A stretch of 64,000 nucleotides of DNA from Lamellibrachia luymesi. Its lineage: Eukaryota; Annelida; Polychaeta; Sabellida; Siboglinidae. Below the pieces are notes generated by a model. It saw only the letters and a list, made by a program, of their open reading frames with translations. It made no database searches and was not told the origin of the DNA. This document shows positions 37,501 to 46,689 of this stretch, in pieces (the first letter of the stretch is position 1; each line of letters opens with the position of its first letter). The translations under genes and the position numbers were made by a program. The stretch spans positions 57,403 through 121,402 of the forward strand of contig SDWI01000365.1 of the NCBI GenBank assembly GCA_009193005.1, given 5' to 3'.

Positions 37501-40500
37501 GGAGACTATTACTGGTACGGTTGGCAGGGTGACAGAAACACAACTGCTGCTGCGGAGATGTATGCTAACGCTGCATACAAGGGAGATCCTCATGTAAGTT
37601 GTCGATCAAATCTCTCGACTTCACAGTTCAGTGATATACCAGTTGGCATGTAAGTTGATCTTGTGTTATGTTACAAACATGAAGTATACAGCAGCATGTA
37701 AGTTGATCTTGTGTTATGTTACAAACATGAAGTATACAGCAGCATGTAAGTTGATCTTGTGTTATGTTACAAACATGAAGTATACAGCAGCATGTAAGTT
37801 GATCTTGTGTTATGTTACAAACATGAAGTATACAGCAGCATGTAAGTTGATCTTGTGTTATGTTACAAACATGAAGTATACAGCAGCATGTAAGTTGATC
37901 CTGTGTTATGTTACAAACATGAAGTATACAGCAGCATGTAAATTGATCCTGTGTTATGTTACATTTATTTATTTACTTCATGTGTTGTATGAATGGTGTT
38001 CTTAGACAATGTGTTGCAAGAGTGGTGTATGTAGACAAAGGTGTGCATGTTGTATGAATGGTGTATGTATACAAGTTCATATGTCGTATGAATTTTGTAT
38101 GTAGCCGCAGTGTGTTGTGTGAATGGTGTATGTACACAAAGGCTCATGTGTTGTATGAATGGTGTATAGGTAATAATGTAATCAACTGGATAGAAGAGTG
38201 GCTTACACACAGAAGACAGAGAGTAATAGTAGATGGTGAGATTTCAAACTGGAAATCTGTTCTTAGTGGGGTACCACAGGGATCAGTATTAGGCCCTATA
38301 CTGTTTTTAATATATATAAATGATTTGGAAGATGACATATCTAGCAAAGTACTGAAATTTGCAGATGACACAAAAGTATTCAGAAAGGTTACTAATGATA
38401 CAGATAAACAAAGTTTACAGGATGATCTAGATAAATTAGTTAAATGGTCAGAAAAATGGCAAATGTTATTCAATTTTGGGAAGTGTAAATGTATACACAT
38501 AGGACATGGAAACATGGACGAAGAATATAAAATGGGGGATGCTGTACTAGGTAGAACCACACAAGAAAAGGACTTAGGAGTAACATTTAGTGCTGACATG
38601 AAAGTTTCAGAGCAATGTCGGATTGCTGCTTCAAAAGGAAATCAAATTCTAGGGCTAATTTGGAGAACTATCACATATAACGAGAAACAGCTAATTGTAC
38701 CCCTGTACAAAGCAATAGTTAGACCACACTTGGAATATTGTATTGTATTAAAGGACATAGACAAGCTAGAAAGAATACAATGAAGAGCAACTAAAATGAT
38801 TCCAGAATTGAGAGACCTTAATTACGAAAGCCGCTTATTACAATGTGGTTTGACAACACTAGAGACCAGGAGACTAAGAGGAGACAAAATAGAAGTGTTT
38901 AAAATAGTGAACGGTTATGAGAATGTTGATAGGAATATTTTCTTCAAACTTAAAGAAGGCAGTAGAACCAGAGGACACAAAGCAGCATTAATTAAGGAGC
39001 AGTGTAGGTTGGACATGAGAAAGAACTCTTTCTCACAGAGGGTGATAAATGAATGGAACAAACTGCCAAATGATTGTGTTAATGCTAGTAGTGTGAATAT
39101 GTTTAAAAATAGAATTGACAGATATTTGATAAGGACGGGCTACACATAGATGAGAAAATTGTTGGACTCCCGATAGGCCAATGGCTTCCTTGTCCACTTG
39201 CCATCTGGAATTTGTTGTTTGGGATGGCAATCTTGTTAAAACTTGTTAAATCTTGTATGTGCACAAAGGTTCATGTGTTTTATGAATGGTGTTCTTAGAC
39301 TAGTTCATGTGTTTTATGAATGGTGTTCTTAGACACGTTTGTGTATGAATGGTGTGAGTTGTATGTATGGTGTATGTAGACAGGGTTCATGGGTTGCAGG
39401 GTCTGCACAGTCTGGCAATTGGTAGTGTATTTATGGATTTCAGGGTCTGCACAGTCTGGCAATTGGTAGTGTATTTATGGATTTCAGGGTCTGCACAGTC
39501 TGGCAACTGGTAGTGTATTTATGGATTTCAGGGTCTGCACAGTCTGGCAATTGGTAGTGTATTTACGGATTTCAGGGTCTGCACAGTCTGGCAATTGGTA
39601 GTGTATTTATGGATTTCAGGGTCTGCACAGTTTAGCAATTGGTAGCGTTTTTGTGGATTTCTGGGTCTGCGCAGTCTGGCAATTGGTAGTGTGTTCATGG
39701 GTTTCAGGATCTGCGCATTCTGGCAATTGGTAGTGTGTTCATGGGTTTCAGGGTCTGTGCAGTCTGGCAATTGGTAGTGTGTTCATGGGTTTCAGGGTCT
39801 GTGCAGTCTGGCAATTGGTAGTGTGTTTGTGGGTTTTAGGATCTGCACAGTCTGGCAATTGGTAGTGTGTTCACGGGTTTCAGGGTTTGTGCAGTCTGGC
39901 AATTGGTAGTGTGTTCATGGGTTTCAGGGTCTGTGCAGTCTGGCAATTGGTAGTGTGTTCATGGGTTTCAGGGTCTGTGCAGTCTGGCAATTGGTAGTGT
40001 GTTTGTGGGTTTTAGGATCTGCACAGTCTGGCAATTGGTAGTGTGTTCACGGGTTTCAGGGTTTGTGCAGTCTGGCAATTGGTAGTGTGTTCATGGGTTT
40101 CAGGGTCTGTGCAGTCTGGCAATTGGTAGTGTGTTCATGGGTTTCAGGGTCTGTGCAGTCTGGCAATTGGTAGTGTGTTTGTGGGTTTTAGGATCTGCAC
40201 AGTCTGGCAATTGGTAGTGTGTTCACGGGTTTCAGGGTTTGTGCAGTCTGGCAATTGGTAGTGTGTTCATGGGTTTCAGGGTCTGTGCAGTCTGGCAATT
40301 GGTAGTGTGTTCATGGGTTTCAGGGTCTGTGCAGTCTGGCAATTGGTAGTGTGTTTGTGGGTTTTAGGATCTGCACAGTCTGGCAATTGGTAGTGTGTTC
40401 ACGGGTTTCAGGGTTTGTGCAGTCTGGCAATTGATGTGTTCATCGGTTTCAGGGTCTGCACAGTCTGGCGTACCTGGTGGAGGATGGAACCTATGTGCCT

Positions 40501-43500
40501 CACTCCGTCTGGCTGAAGCTGGGCTTTACTCCCAGTGATATGGCAAGCAATTTTAGTCTGCTGCTGGAACTCTACGGCAGGTCTGTCATACACTCACTGC
40601 ATGCTGATATGTCAATGTAATACAGTCAAACCTGCTCAAATGACCACCTGCATTAAGAGACCACCTGTCATTAATGGCCACAGTCAACCATCCATTGAGT
40701 GGTTGCTTAAGACTGGTTTGACTGTAGACAGAACATGCATAATAGAGTGTGGTTTAAGCACACTAGAAATGAGGTGATCAAATAGCTCTTTAAGATATTG
40801 AATGGCAATGATAATATTGATAGGAATATTTTTTTAATAATTGACAATATCTCAGAAAGGTGAGTTACACATAGATGCAAACTTGTCTGTCTTGATCAGC
40901 CAATTGTTTCCTTGTCTACTTGTCATCTGGATTTTTGGATCACAATAAATCTTGTTACATCTAGTTTATTTGGTCCTTGGTGTCTTCCATGCCTGGGGTG
41001 GGTAAACAGTGATGATATTTTTGTGTGCACCCATATGACAATAAGATGTGTCCAAATAGAACCATTTAGAATCCAAATAGAACCAAATAGAATCCTTGCA
41101 AAATATTCATATGAAGGTTCTCGCAAGATATTCATTTAACCAAGTCTTCATATATCACATTTGTATACAGTTGTTCACATTGCATTTCATATTTTTATAT
41201 TTGTTTTAAGTTACGTGTACTTCATGAAACACAAACCTTTCATGCTCATTTCACTGTCTCATTTAAAGGCTTTATGTTACTGGAACAATTTATATATTAT
41301 GTTGAATTCAAAACTGCCGTCTTCTGGATGAAACAAATACCCAACCATTAGCTACAAAAAAACTGGTGTCCTTATCATATCAATTTAATTTTTAGTGCTC
41401 AACCAACCCACTGCTCTACACACCAACCAGCCAGCGTCAACCAAGAACTATGCAATACAATAATCATAGGTATCAACCCTTGAAGAATTTTTTTCAAGGG
41501 ACAAATTCCACGAAAATGTGGAACATTTGCCTTCTACGGCGGGACATGAGACTTCTGGTCATCATGAATACAATGCCACACAGTAATTCCATCGACCAAC
41601 CTTCTTGAAATTAACATTTCCTTTTTGGAATGAACTTTCTTTTAATACCAGATTTTGCCACGTTAGCTCAAAAATCAAAATGCAATCAGGCAGTGTGATT
41701 TATACCACCAGTTTCCATTGCAAACAGCAGAAATGCCCAGACCACATTAAACATAATTCATTTTTGGAGTGTTCAAGGCTAACTAGAACAAAAATGGTAG
41801 CACTGCAAAATGCTATGTCAATTGGTATCTACAAAAATGTTGGACATAACATTGAATAATTATTGATAATAACGTTTGCTGGATCGTAACATGTTCTTTC
41901 TCATATCTCTTTTTGGTCACCAGATGTCTGGAATCCCAACGCACTGATGCCTATATCGCTTGTACATTGTCATTGCTGAGACTGCCACTGGTTGAAGTCT
42001 GGGAGCAGCACCAGTTTGTCATAACGGTAATAACTATATTAAAACTCCTTCTTCAGTTCATTCAGCCCACCACAAATCTTTGATATTCAGATATGTAGTG
42101 AATAGTTTAAGTAATATGTGCGCATTGTGCAGTCAGTTTAATAAAAGTGTGTATGTTTTAAAAATTCAAGGTCACGTTTGTTTCTAGTGACATTATGGTT
42201 ACCTTGTGGAACTTGGTTTTAGATGGTTGTCTTTGGGTTGTTTCTAGTGACATTATGGTTACCTTGTGGAACTTGGTTTTAGATGGTTGTCATTAGGCAC
42301 CGTTTAACTTTGTAAAAATTACAGCTTCCCATTAATCCAATTTCCAACTGCCCGTTTTAGATGTTCAACTGGCTAATATAATCCCTTAAACCTCCCAAAT
42401 TGTTTGGTTCTTGAAATAAAAACTAAAAAATAACCAAGGAAGCATAGCTACCTTTCAGAGTACCTTTCACATTTTTGCTGTATGGAGCTTTTGAGATTCT
42501 GTCGATCCCTTCGTCAGCGTCAGTCTGAATTGCTTCCTGGTGTCATATGCTCATGTTGGTGGTTGTTATATGACAGCTGTTCCATGAAAAACACAGTAAC
42601 GTTGAAACACCCATCTCTCTCTCTGAAGAGTCTCAGAGCTTCCTAAGAGCTCCGTTAAGCTAATAATATTCGAGACTCTGAAAGGTAACTATACTTCCTT
42701 TGATATGAATTTAACACAGAAGAAGAATTGCATTTATTTAGACCCGAAATAGTACAGATTTTTTCTACATAATAGAGTATATATATCAGCATGTAAATTG
42801 ATTCTGTATTCTGTTACGTTCATATTGAAAATAAATTACTTGCCTGTCAGAATACTGGTAGTGCTCTATGGAACTTTCGGAATCTTCACAGTTTATTCGT
42901 CAATGTTCGAATGTTGTAACTAACTTATTTTCAATACTGTGTATATACTCGCATACTATGCCCGTCAGTATGAATTTACACACACACACACATACACAAA
43001 ATTATATAAAACTATACATAATATCACATATACAAGCATATGCTTATATACACATATACATGCATAGACATCTGTATATTAACATACTAACTTAGGGGGC
43101 AATCTAGCAGCACCTCCTCCCAGGCGCCGACGTACACTCACCTCTTGCTACGTTCTTTTGCCTCCTTGCATCAGTGGCATCTGATCTACCAATTGGCGAT
43201 GTGTTTAAAAAACCATAAAGGCAGTTATTTACTGTTATGTTTTTATACCTGTCGGACAAACACGGAAACAGTGGCAGAATTGTGGCCAAATTGAGTGTGA
43301 GCCGCTCTCCAGATGGCATAACCATGACCCTACCATCTACATATTAACCCATTTATTCCCAGTGTCATATATATATATATATATAATATATATTATCTAT
43401 ATAGAATAGTTAACCTTCATTTGTGGGATGGCAGCACTAGCACCATATTACAAGTAATAACAACATATCGGCATATACGTTGGAAACTAGCAATGATAAG

Positions 43501-43795
43501 TTCATATAGCATATATGTATACAAGCATGGTATGTGTGCACATATTAAATCACTAATGCAGCTAATGTAAACAAAGAGGAAGAAAAAAAACGTCAAATAC
43601 AAAGATCGCATGTTAGGGTCTTTAAAACTAGACCTAGTTGTTATCACAGGAGCCTCCCATTGTTTTGATGTCTCGTTGTCTTATCTTCTGCTTCAGATGT
43701 TGGGAATGCTCGGAGCGACGACTGTGGTTGGCATAACTGTGATGTCTCTATGCTGTTATTTGACACGGGGCAATATGGCCACCTGCCCAACATGA
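15977..43795 (+). CDS. SEL1L3: SEL1L3-like Sel1-repeat type I membrane protein, 24 coding exons
   Basis: Exons: 15977-16045, 17055-17634, 18954-19080, 20329-20453, 21983-22098, 22597-22655, 22995-23133, 23574-23712, 24141-24346, 24905-25042, 26004-26121, 27740-27801, 28548-28667, 29165-29302, 30871-30933, 32309-32482, 32707-32834, 33548-33631, 36048-36138, 36600-36690, 37487-37593, 40453-40580, 41924-42026, 43697-43795. The sum is 3204 nt, or 1067 residues plus stop, close to vertebrate SEL1L3. All phases agree. Order: signal peptide, large N-terminal ectodomain, Sel1 repeats, C-terminal membrane segment. Sel1 repeats are alpha-solenoid protein-interaction modules; the paralogue SEL1L acts in ER-associated degradation, but SEL1L3 function is poorly known, so no specific role is claimed. 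A 628-bp gap lies in intron 18. Confidence 0.93.
16046..17054 (+). other. SEL1L3 intron 1, nothing notable
   Basis: AT-rich sequence with no repeat structure or conserved frame that I can recognise. Confidence 0.5.
17644..17680. repeat. CATT/CCAT tetranucleotide repeat
   Basis: A short run of ATTC and CATC tetranucleotides begins about 10 bp after the SEL1L3 exon 2 donor. Confidence 0.85.
18650..18770. repeat. 27-bp tandem repeat, about 4.5 copies
   Basis: The unit TTATTTAGTATGGTGGTTAT plus CAAGGCA is repeated with no visible changes in SEL1L3 intron 2. Confidence 0.95.
20850..21345. repeat. 41-bp minisatellite, about 12 copies
   Basis: The unit is CTTGATTTGCTTCCACACAG plus CTGCCTTCTTGTTGGTATCCT. 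Each copy carries a polypyrimidine-rich TTCCACACAG that mimics a splice acceptor on the sense strand of SEL1L3 intron 4. The 41-bp period opens long artificial frames on the minus strand. Confidence 0.95.
21785..21945 (+). mobile_element. CR1-like LINE 3' tail fragment
   Basis: It contains the coding end GTGTGAATATGTTTAAAAAT and the 3' UTR words TTGGACTCTTGAAAAGCCAA and CTTGTCCGCTTGCCATCTG. It ends 40 bp before the SEL1L3 exon 5 acceptor. Confidence 0.8.
22336..22400. repeat. Short tandem repeat GTACCCCCAGTGTAGCACCA
   Basis: About three irregular units of roughly 20 bp in SEL1L3 intron 5. Confidence 0.75.
23171..23390 (+). mobile_element. tRNA-derived SINE (family B)
   Basis: The head has an A box (TGGCTCAGCGGTTAGACCAC) and a B box (GGGTTTGAGTCC). 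The core TTTTGAAACTTGGGTAAC, TCTTTCGGACGAGACATTAA and GTGCCAGGGGAAGTAAATAT follow. This is the clearest copy of the family and starts about 35 bp after the SEL1L3 exon 7 donor, in the sense orientation. Confidence 0.85.
24347..24718 (+). repeat. 34-bp minisatellite duplicating the SEL1L3 exon 9 splice donor, 11 donors
   Basis: The unit GTGAGTATACAGACTTGTGT plus AGCAGTATATACTG repeats with exact 34-bp period. The last 10 nt of exon 9 (GTATATACTG) and the donor GTGAGT are the unit junction. Complete donors occur at 24347, 24381, 24415 and every 34 bp to 24687. Confidence 0.95.
24905..40580 (+). CDS. SEL1L3: SEL1L3 exons 10-22: Sel1-like repeat solenoid
   Basis: Residues about 521-1000. Recognisable Sel1 signatures: GAVQLLEQSSCLGNHNATYM (exon 10); WLKYQAGQGVISAQ followed by MGRLLYWGTQGVRRDVNAAV (exons 13-14); AEAGDLNAMHDYAIVLLKG (exons 14-15); ISLALSLLQRAAARG (exon 15); NTLGWYTMD and AAAYFEKAYKFGDPDAAHNI (exon 16); FYYLLAAEAGIEVGNFNAAY (exon 19); MGDYYWYGWQGDRN and AAEMYANAAYKGDPHGLHSL (exons 21-22). 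Exon breaks fall inside repeats. Exon 12 uses donor GAA/GTAGGT at 27801, chosen because the alternative five bases earlier breaks the frame into exon 13. Exon 22 has a weak donor (CAG/GTCTGT). Confidence 0.9.
25130..25690. repeat. Interspersed repeat shared with 52715-53090
   Basis: Words such as GATAACTTGGTAGTTTG, GTGCTGCCAGTCAATATCTT, AATAACGTCTAGCAA and ATAACATAAACATACAAACA recur in the same order at 52715-53090. No coding capacity is seen. It is an unclassified dispersed element in SEL1L3 intron 10. Confidence 0.75.
25568..25638. repeat. 22-bp tandem repeat, 3 copies
   Basis: AAGTGTCTAGGAGGAGTAAC plus AT is repeated three times within the interspersed repeat copy. Confidence 0.95.
26877..27240. 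mobile_element. MITE with internal and terminal tandem expansions
   Basis: The left end CAGTAGAATCCCTC and right end GAGTGGTTCTACTG are inverted repeats of mariner/pogo type. Inside, an 18-bp unit (CCATTGGAAACGGCCACC) is repeated six times. At the right, the terminal repeat itself is amplified as a 21-bp tandem (GTGGTTCTACTGTACTTTAGA, four copies). Confidence 0.7.
27083..27118 (+). mobile_element. SINE family A tail fragment
   Basis: AAGGACTGGATACCGCGTTA plus TATAAGAAC equals the 3' end of the SINEs at 30337 and 33674. It is embedded inside the MITE. Confidence 0.75.
27330..27739 (+). repeat. 21-bp minisatellite ending at the SEL1L3 exon 12 acceptor
   Basis: The unit GTGTACATTCGCTTTAAGCC plus A/T has about 19 copies with point changes. 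The last unit reads GTGTACATTTTCAG and supplies the pyrimidine tract and AG of exon 12. The 7-codon period gives a long repetitive reading frame on both strands that I do not regard as a gene. Confidence 0.9.
27945..28110 (+). mobile_element. SINE family B fragment
   Basis: It contains TTTCAAAACTTGGGCAATTT, the TTTTTCGGAGGAGATACC box and GCCAGGGGAAGTAAAAGAAC, as in the other family B copies; the tRNA head is lost. Confidence 0.75.
28741..28960 (-). repeat. Dispersed repeat, inverted copy (family of 36720 and 54480)
   Basis: GTGAACACCCTCGCGAGACT and GAGGCCAATTTGTTG are the inverse of sequence near 54630-54670. GATTGGCGCCAGTCAGTCGG lies further on. Confidence 0.55.
29475..29590. repeat. Dispersed repeat sharing AATGGCAAGTCAAAATGG core
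   Basis: The order GTGTTCACCCTGAACGAGAA, TGGCAAGTCAAAATGGTGAC, TTTCCTGCTTTCCCGCGAGC also occurs at 44025-44190 and inverted at 57105-57235. The element is unclassified. Confidence 0.65.
30337..30650 (+). mobile_element. tRNA-derived SINE (family A)
   Basis: A box GGTGGAGTAGTGGTTTGAAC and B box GGGTTCAAATCC are 10-bp-spaced as in a tRNA. The shared core TTTTGAAAGTTGGGTAATTT and a family-specific tail GAACAGGTCTGCCAGGGGGT, AAGGACTGGATACCGCGCTG follow. Length is about 310 bp, in SEL1L3 intron 14. Confidence 0.88.
31392..31570 (+). mobile_element. tRNA-derived SINE (family C)
   Basis: A tRNA-like head TGGTTGTGTAGTGGTTAGCA with B box GAGTTCAAGACC, followed by a body different from families A and B (GTCGGTCCCATCTCATTTAA). 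Confidence 0.65.
31587..31990. repeat. 31-bp minisatellite, about 13 copies
   Basis: The unit GACATGCACCCTGGCAGTGA plus CCACCCTCAGT follows directly after the family C SINE in SEL1L3 intron 15. Confidence 0.95.
33305..33480 (-). mobile_element. CR1-like LINE coding fragment
   Basis: The minus strand reads VDIRKY, then RINEWNKLFTERVSSVDV, homologous to the RT C-terminal end (INEWNKLP) of the copy at 38165-39256. Confidence 0.7.
33674..34005 (+). mobile_element. tRNA-derived SINE (family A)
   Basis: A second long copy of the 30337 element: head GGGGCGCGATGGCGTACCAG, B box GTTTCAAATCCC, core, and tail GGACTGGACACTGCGCTATA ending in a T-rich stretch. It starts about 40 bp after the SEL1L3 exon 18 donor. 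Confidence 0.88.
34507..35177. other. AT microsatellite running into a 628-bp assembly gap
   Basis: An AT dinucleotide run from 34507 passes into Ns at 34550-35177. The gap lies in SEL1L3 intron 18, so an exon could be hidden, but exons 18 and 19 join in phase without one. Confidence 0.98.
35178..35315. repeat. 52-bp tandem repeat, about 2.7 copies visible
   Basis: TAAGAGTTAACCCCTCCTGT units start at 35178, 35230 and 35282. The array begins at the gap edge and probably continues in it. Confidence 0.9.
35844..35882. repeat. AT-rich simple repeat next to a single N
   Basis: TATATACACATATATATATG-type sequence follows an unresolved base at 35843. Confidence 0.9.
36720..36905 (+). repeat. Dispersed repeat (family of 28741 and 54480)
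   Basis: GACTCGCGCCACTCCCGATT, GATGAAAGGTCACAATGGGT and GGTCTCACAATGGTGTTTA match in order AACTGGCGCCAATCCC, GGTGAAAGGTCACGACC and GGTCTCGCGAGGGTGTTTA at 54530-54670. Confidence 0.7.
37647..37965 (+). repeat. 48-bp minisatellite carrying donor-like sites after SEL1L3 exon 21
   Basis: The unit CATGTAAGTTGATCTTGTGT continues to TACAGCAG with period 48 bp and about seven copies. Each starts with CAT/GTAAGTTG, identical over 11 bp to the true donor of exon 21 at 37591-37601. A related single copy is at about 42787, so the unit may also derive from a dispersed repeat. Confidence 0.9.
38165..39256 (+). mobile_element. CR1-like non-LTR retrotransposon, 3' half
   Basis: Encodes the second half of a reverse transcriptase: GVPQGSVLGPILFLIYINDL, then the catalytic FADDTK, then LEYCI, KDIDKLERIQ and the C-terminal INEWNKLPNDCVNASSVNMF. 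One stop (TGA 38781-38783) and a deletion after LEYC inactivate it. The 3' UTR ends in CTTGTTAAA-type short repeats. It is 5'-truncated and lies in SEL1L3 intron 21, sense orientation. It is the longest copy in the window and the reference for the other CR1 fragments. Confidence 0.93.
39400..40452 (+). repeat. 44-bp minisatellite duplicating the SEL1L3 exon 22 acceptor, 24 extra copies
   Basis: The unit is GGTCTGTGCAGTCTGGCAAT plus TGGTAGTGTGTTCATGGGTTTCAG. The real exon 22 begins GGTCTGCACAGTCTGGC directly after TTTCAG, so each unit holds a pyrimidine-AG acceptor plus the first 17 nt of the exon. Units start at 39400, 39444, 39488 and onward. From about 39650 a four-unit (176-bp) higher-order pattern repeats, marked by the TTTTAGGATCTGCAC variant near 39837, 40013, 40189 and 40365. 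Confidence 0.95.
40621..40726. mobile_element. Mariner/pogo-type MITE, 106 bp
   Basis: It starts TACAGTCAAACCTGCTC and ends GACTGGTTTGACTGTA, so the ends are inverted repeats with TA at both edges. It lies 40 bp after SEL1L3 exon 22. Confidence 0.85.
40738..40965 (+). mobile_element. CR1-like LINE 3' fragment
   Basis: It contains GTGGTTTAAGCACACTAGAA, GATAGGAATATTTTT and the 3' UTR words ATCAGCCAATTGTTTCCTTG. It is internally deleted. Confidence 0.75.
41924..43795 (+). CDS. SEL1L3: SEL1L3 exons 23-24: membrane segment and C-terminus
   Basis: Exon 23 (41924-42026) encodes RCLESQRTDAYIACTLSLLR and a short Trp/His-rich linker. Exon 24 (43697-43795) starts with MLGMLGATTVVGITVMSLCC, a strong transmembrane helix of about 20 residues, then a short polar tail ending NMATCPT at the stop 43793-43795. 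Placement of one membrane helix at the very C-terminus agrees with a type I topology. The cytoplasmic tail is about 12 residues. No clear AATAAA is seen within 500 bp, so the 3' end of the transcript is not defined. Confidence 0.88.
42175..42292. repeat. 60-bp direct duplication
   Basis: TTGTTTCTAGTGACATTATG and following sequence to TAGATGGTTGTC occur twice in tandem. Confidence 0.9.
42436..42700. mobile_element. MITE, 265 bp, with about 25-bp terminal inverted repeats
   Basis: The left end AAGGAAGCATAGCTACCTTT and right end AAAGGTAACTATACTTCCTT are inverted repeats with two mismatches, extending inward through CAGAGT. It lies in SEL1L3 intron 23. Confidence 0.85.
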
Positions 43796-44024
43796 CTCAG
43801 CAACTTTCACATTCCAGCAACTTCAATACATTCAGCAGTTACATAGGTGTCAACATTACAGCTATCTGGCAGGAAATACCACTTGATCCTACGTTCTTGC
43901 TTTTTGGACGAAATGTTCCACTTTTTTGTAATTTTGAAGAAAAAAAAATTCACCATAAAATCGATCTATTTGTTGCATACAAGACCATTCTAGGCACATT
44001 TAATTTCTTTGGTCTCAGGTGAAT

Positions 44025-44190
44025 TCACATTTTCTCGCATGTGCGTTCACAGTGACCGAAAATGGCACATCAAAATGGCGACACGTTAAAAACCTACGAA
44101 AAACTGCCAAAATCGACGAAAGTTGAATGAAGGAAGATGTTTCCTGCTTTTCATGAGCACTTTCAGCTTTTCCACGAGCAAATGTTGACA
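44025..44190. repeat. Dispersed repeat (second copy, family of 29475)
   Basis: GTGCGTTCACAGTGACCGAA, AATGGCACATCAAAATGGCG and GATGTTTCCTGCTTTTCATG follow the same order as the copies at 29475 and, inverted, 57105. Confidence 0.65.
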
Positions 44191-45650
44191 CTGTTGTCTT
44201 GTGTTTGTTCAAAAGCAGTGTACAACAGTTTTCATGGGTCAACTGATACGGAGCTAGTCGGGGTTTCGTATAATTAAAATGCCCCAATTCTCTTAACTTT
44301 TCGATCTCAACGTACATCTAAATTTTAATTGTTATAGAATATTTATTGTCAGAAATGGTGTAAATTGTCAGAAATGGTGTAAATAAGGAATTTGTCCGAC
44401 CAAAAAACATCTGATGAAAAACGTTTTATTTCACCTTCAATTTATTGGTTTGTCTTTTATTAAAGGATTTGTTATAATTACAAGTCAATTCAGTGTCACA
44501 ATGTCCCATAAAATAGTTACTCGGGTAATCAATGCAAATCGCTGTAAATTCCCATTAAACCAGGTTTCAGAAATTACCATTAAATGTTCCAAAATGCAGT
44601 ATGTTTTTTGGATCAGAGTGACATTTATACTTTAGCTTGTGCATTGCTTTTTAATACTTCTTTCTGTTATTTCTTTTATTTTTTCCACATCTGATCATAG
44701 ATCTATGCAATGAGTTCTTTCAGTCGTTCTGTCTCTGCGATTCTGGCTAGATGGCACATTCTAGAAAAATGCTGTTAAATGTGAAAATGGCATATGTCCA
44801 GCTGATTCTCATTTGACAGACTCAAAATTTTTATTTCTACACGCTCCGATAACGTATTGGTTTTAAGCAGTTAAGTTCTTTGTGAGGCAGTATGGAGTGA
44901 TCACGAAAGAGCAAAAGTTAATTTGATAGCCCTGGTCAGTGTGAGTCTTTTCCTTTGTGCAGACCGCATCTACAAAAGTGCCTTGATATAAAGTGATATT
45001 TTTGACTGTTGCAAAACTTGTATTTGAAAACGTATTTACAGTTTAATGAGCAGATTATCTATTTCCACTAATTTAGTTGTACAGTGTACTCGCATGTATT
45101 TACCCCTTCTGCTTTACACAGAACATAGAAGGGTGCGTTATTGGGGAACAGTCACAACCCTGAAGGTCAAAAGCCCTCTTGTATAGAAACCCATATGCAA
45201 TAACAAAATTACAAGAAACATCTATGTGGAGATAAACAGGTACCAGTATATGTAATGTTTAAATGGTCAATAGAGTAGACTCCGTTTAACAGAATCACGG
45301 TCTTCAGATTTGATTCTACTAAATGGCCGAGTCTGTTATCCGGGACCGGAATTAAGTGGAATCCACTGTAATTGCATCATAGTGAAATCATTTTGCTAAA
45401 AGGAATCATCCTGCAATCTCAATCAGATGATCAAGTGTACAGATGACGTTATATTCATGATATTCACGATCATGCTATGACACAATCAATGAATTATATT
45501 TAAACATTACAATGAATGTGTATTTCTACACTGGTCTTTCTTTGCATACAGGTTTTCTATATAAAAGAGGGCTTGTTACGCCAGAGGCGTTTGACTAGAG
45601 GGGTTTAGACATAGGGCTTTTGACTAGGAGGGGTTTGACCTGGACCAGTG

Positions 45651-45957
45651 GGCATCTGCGGGGGTAAGGGGGGCACTTGCCCCCCCTGGATCTGGAGTTT
45701 TTTCGGATGTATATTCGTGAGTTTAAAGTATATGTTAACTGTACATCTTATATATATATATAGATGTAGTTAGATGTACAGTTAACATATATATATATAT
45801 ATCCTATATATATATATAAGATATATATATATCTTGTATATATCATATATATATCTTGTATATATATATATATATAGAAGAAAGAAGATATATATTATAT
45901 ATATATGTATTATATAGTTTCTTTCTTGCCCTCCCTGGATTCCTGCGGATGCCCCTG
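45651..45957. mobile_element. Unclassified TIR element, 307 bp, with 12-bp flanking direct repeats
   Basis: The ends GGCATCTGC and GCGGATGCCC are inverted. Next to them lie GGGGGGCACTTGCCCCCCCT and TTGCCCTCCCTGGAT. CCTGGACCAGTG flanks both sides (45639-45650 and 45958-45969). The middle is TATA-rich and palindromic. Confidence 0.65.
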
Positions 45958-46689
45958 CCTGGACCAGTGTTATAGGCTGTTCAAGGGCTTTGTGTTTTCA
46001 AACTTGACTAGTGACGTGTTATGCATTGCCAGAGAATTCTCATTTTACATGTAGGATATTACCTTGTTCGTTCGTTTGTTGTTAATAATGTTATACGTGT
46101 CACAGCGACAGCACTAGCCCATTCATTCTCTTGCAGTAACTGTGATAGCATGAAAGCTTGTGTAGATGGTAATAAATGGTGACTTAATAAAGGGTGATGG
46201 TATGTCGTTCGAGTTGACTTCAGTGTTTGCTTCTTTATTGTGGAAAGCACCTCACATAGTTGTTGACCTAGAAGTGACCCTCAAACCGTCTGGCGTCCAC
46301 AACAAATAACAGTTCGTGAGTTCTTGACTGATATTAATACAGGTTTATCTCATTATACGGGCATTGTCAGTCGGTATCTTTGAAGTGTGCCTCATCCTTC
46401 GTTTGATGTGTGGAATGTAAGTCGGATCACGTTAGATGGTGGACACTGCACAACCAACTAGTGTGAAACGTGGAACAATGACTTCCGACACATGGTGGGC
46501 CGTGAACATCGCTCCCTCTGCAGAGCGACGAGTTCAAGAATTGGGAAGAAGGAGACGCTCCTGTTGGAAACAAAGGAAGGAGGGTGCGTGTGTGTTAAGG
46601 AGGAAACCCTCTTCCACAATAGGTAAATATTTGAAAAATGAAGGCATCAATTTTTTTATGTAGCCACTTTCAATAGGACATGTCTCTGT

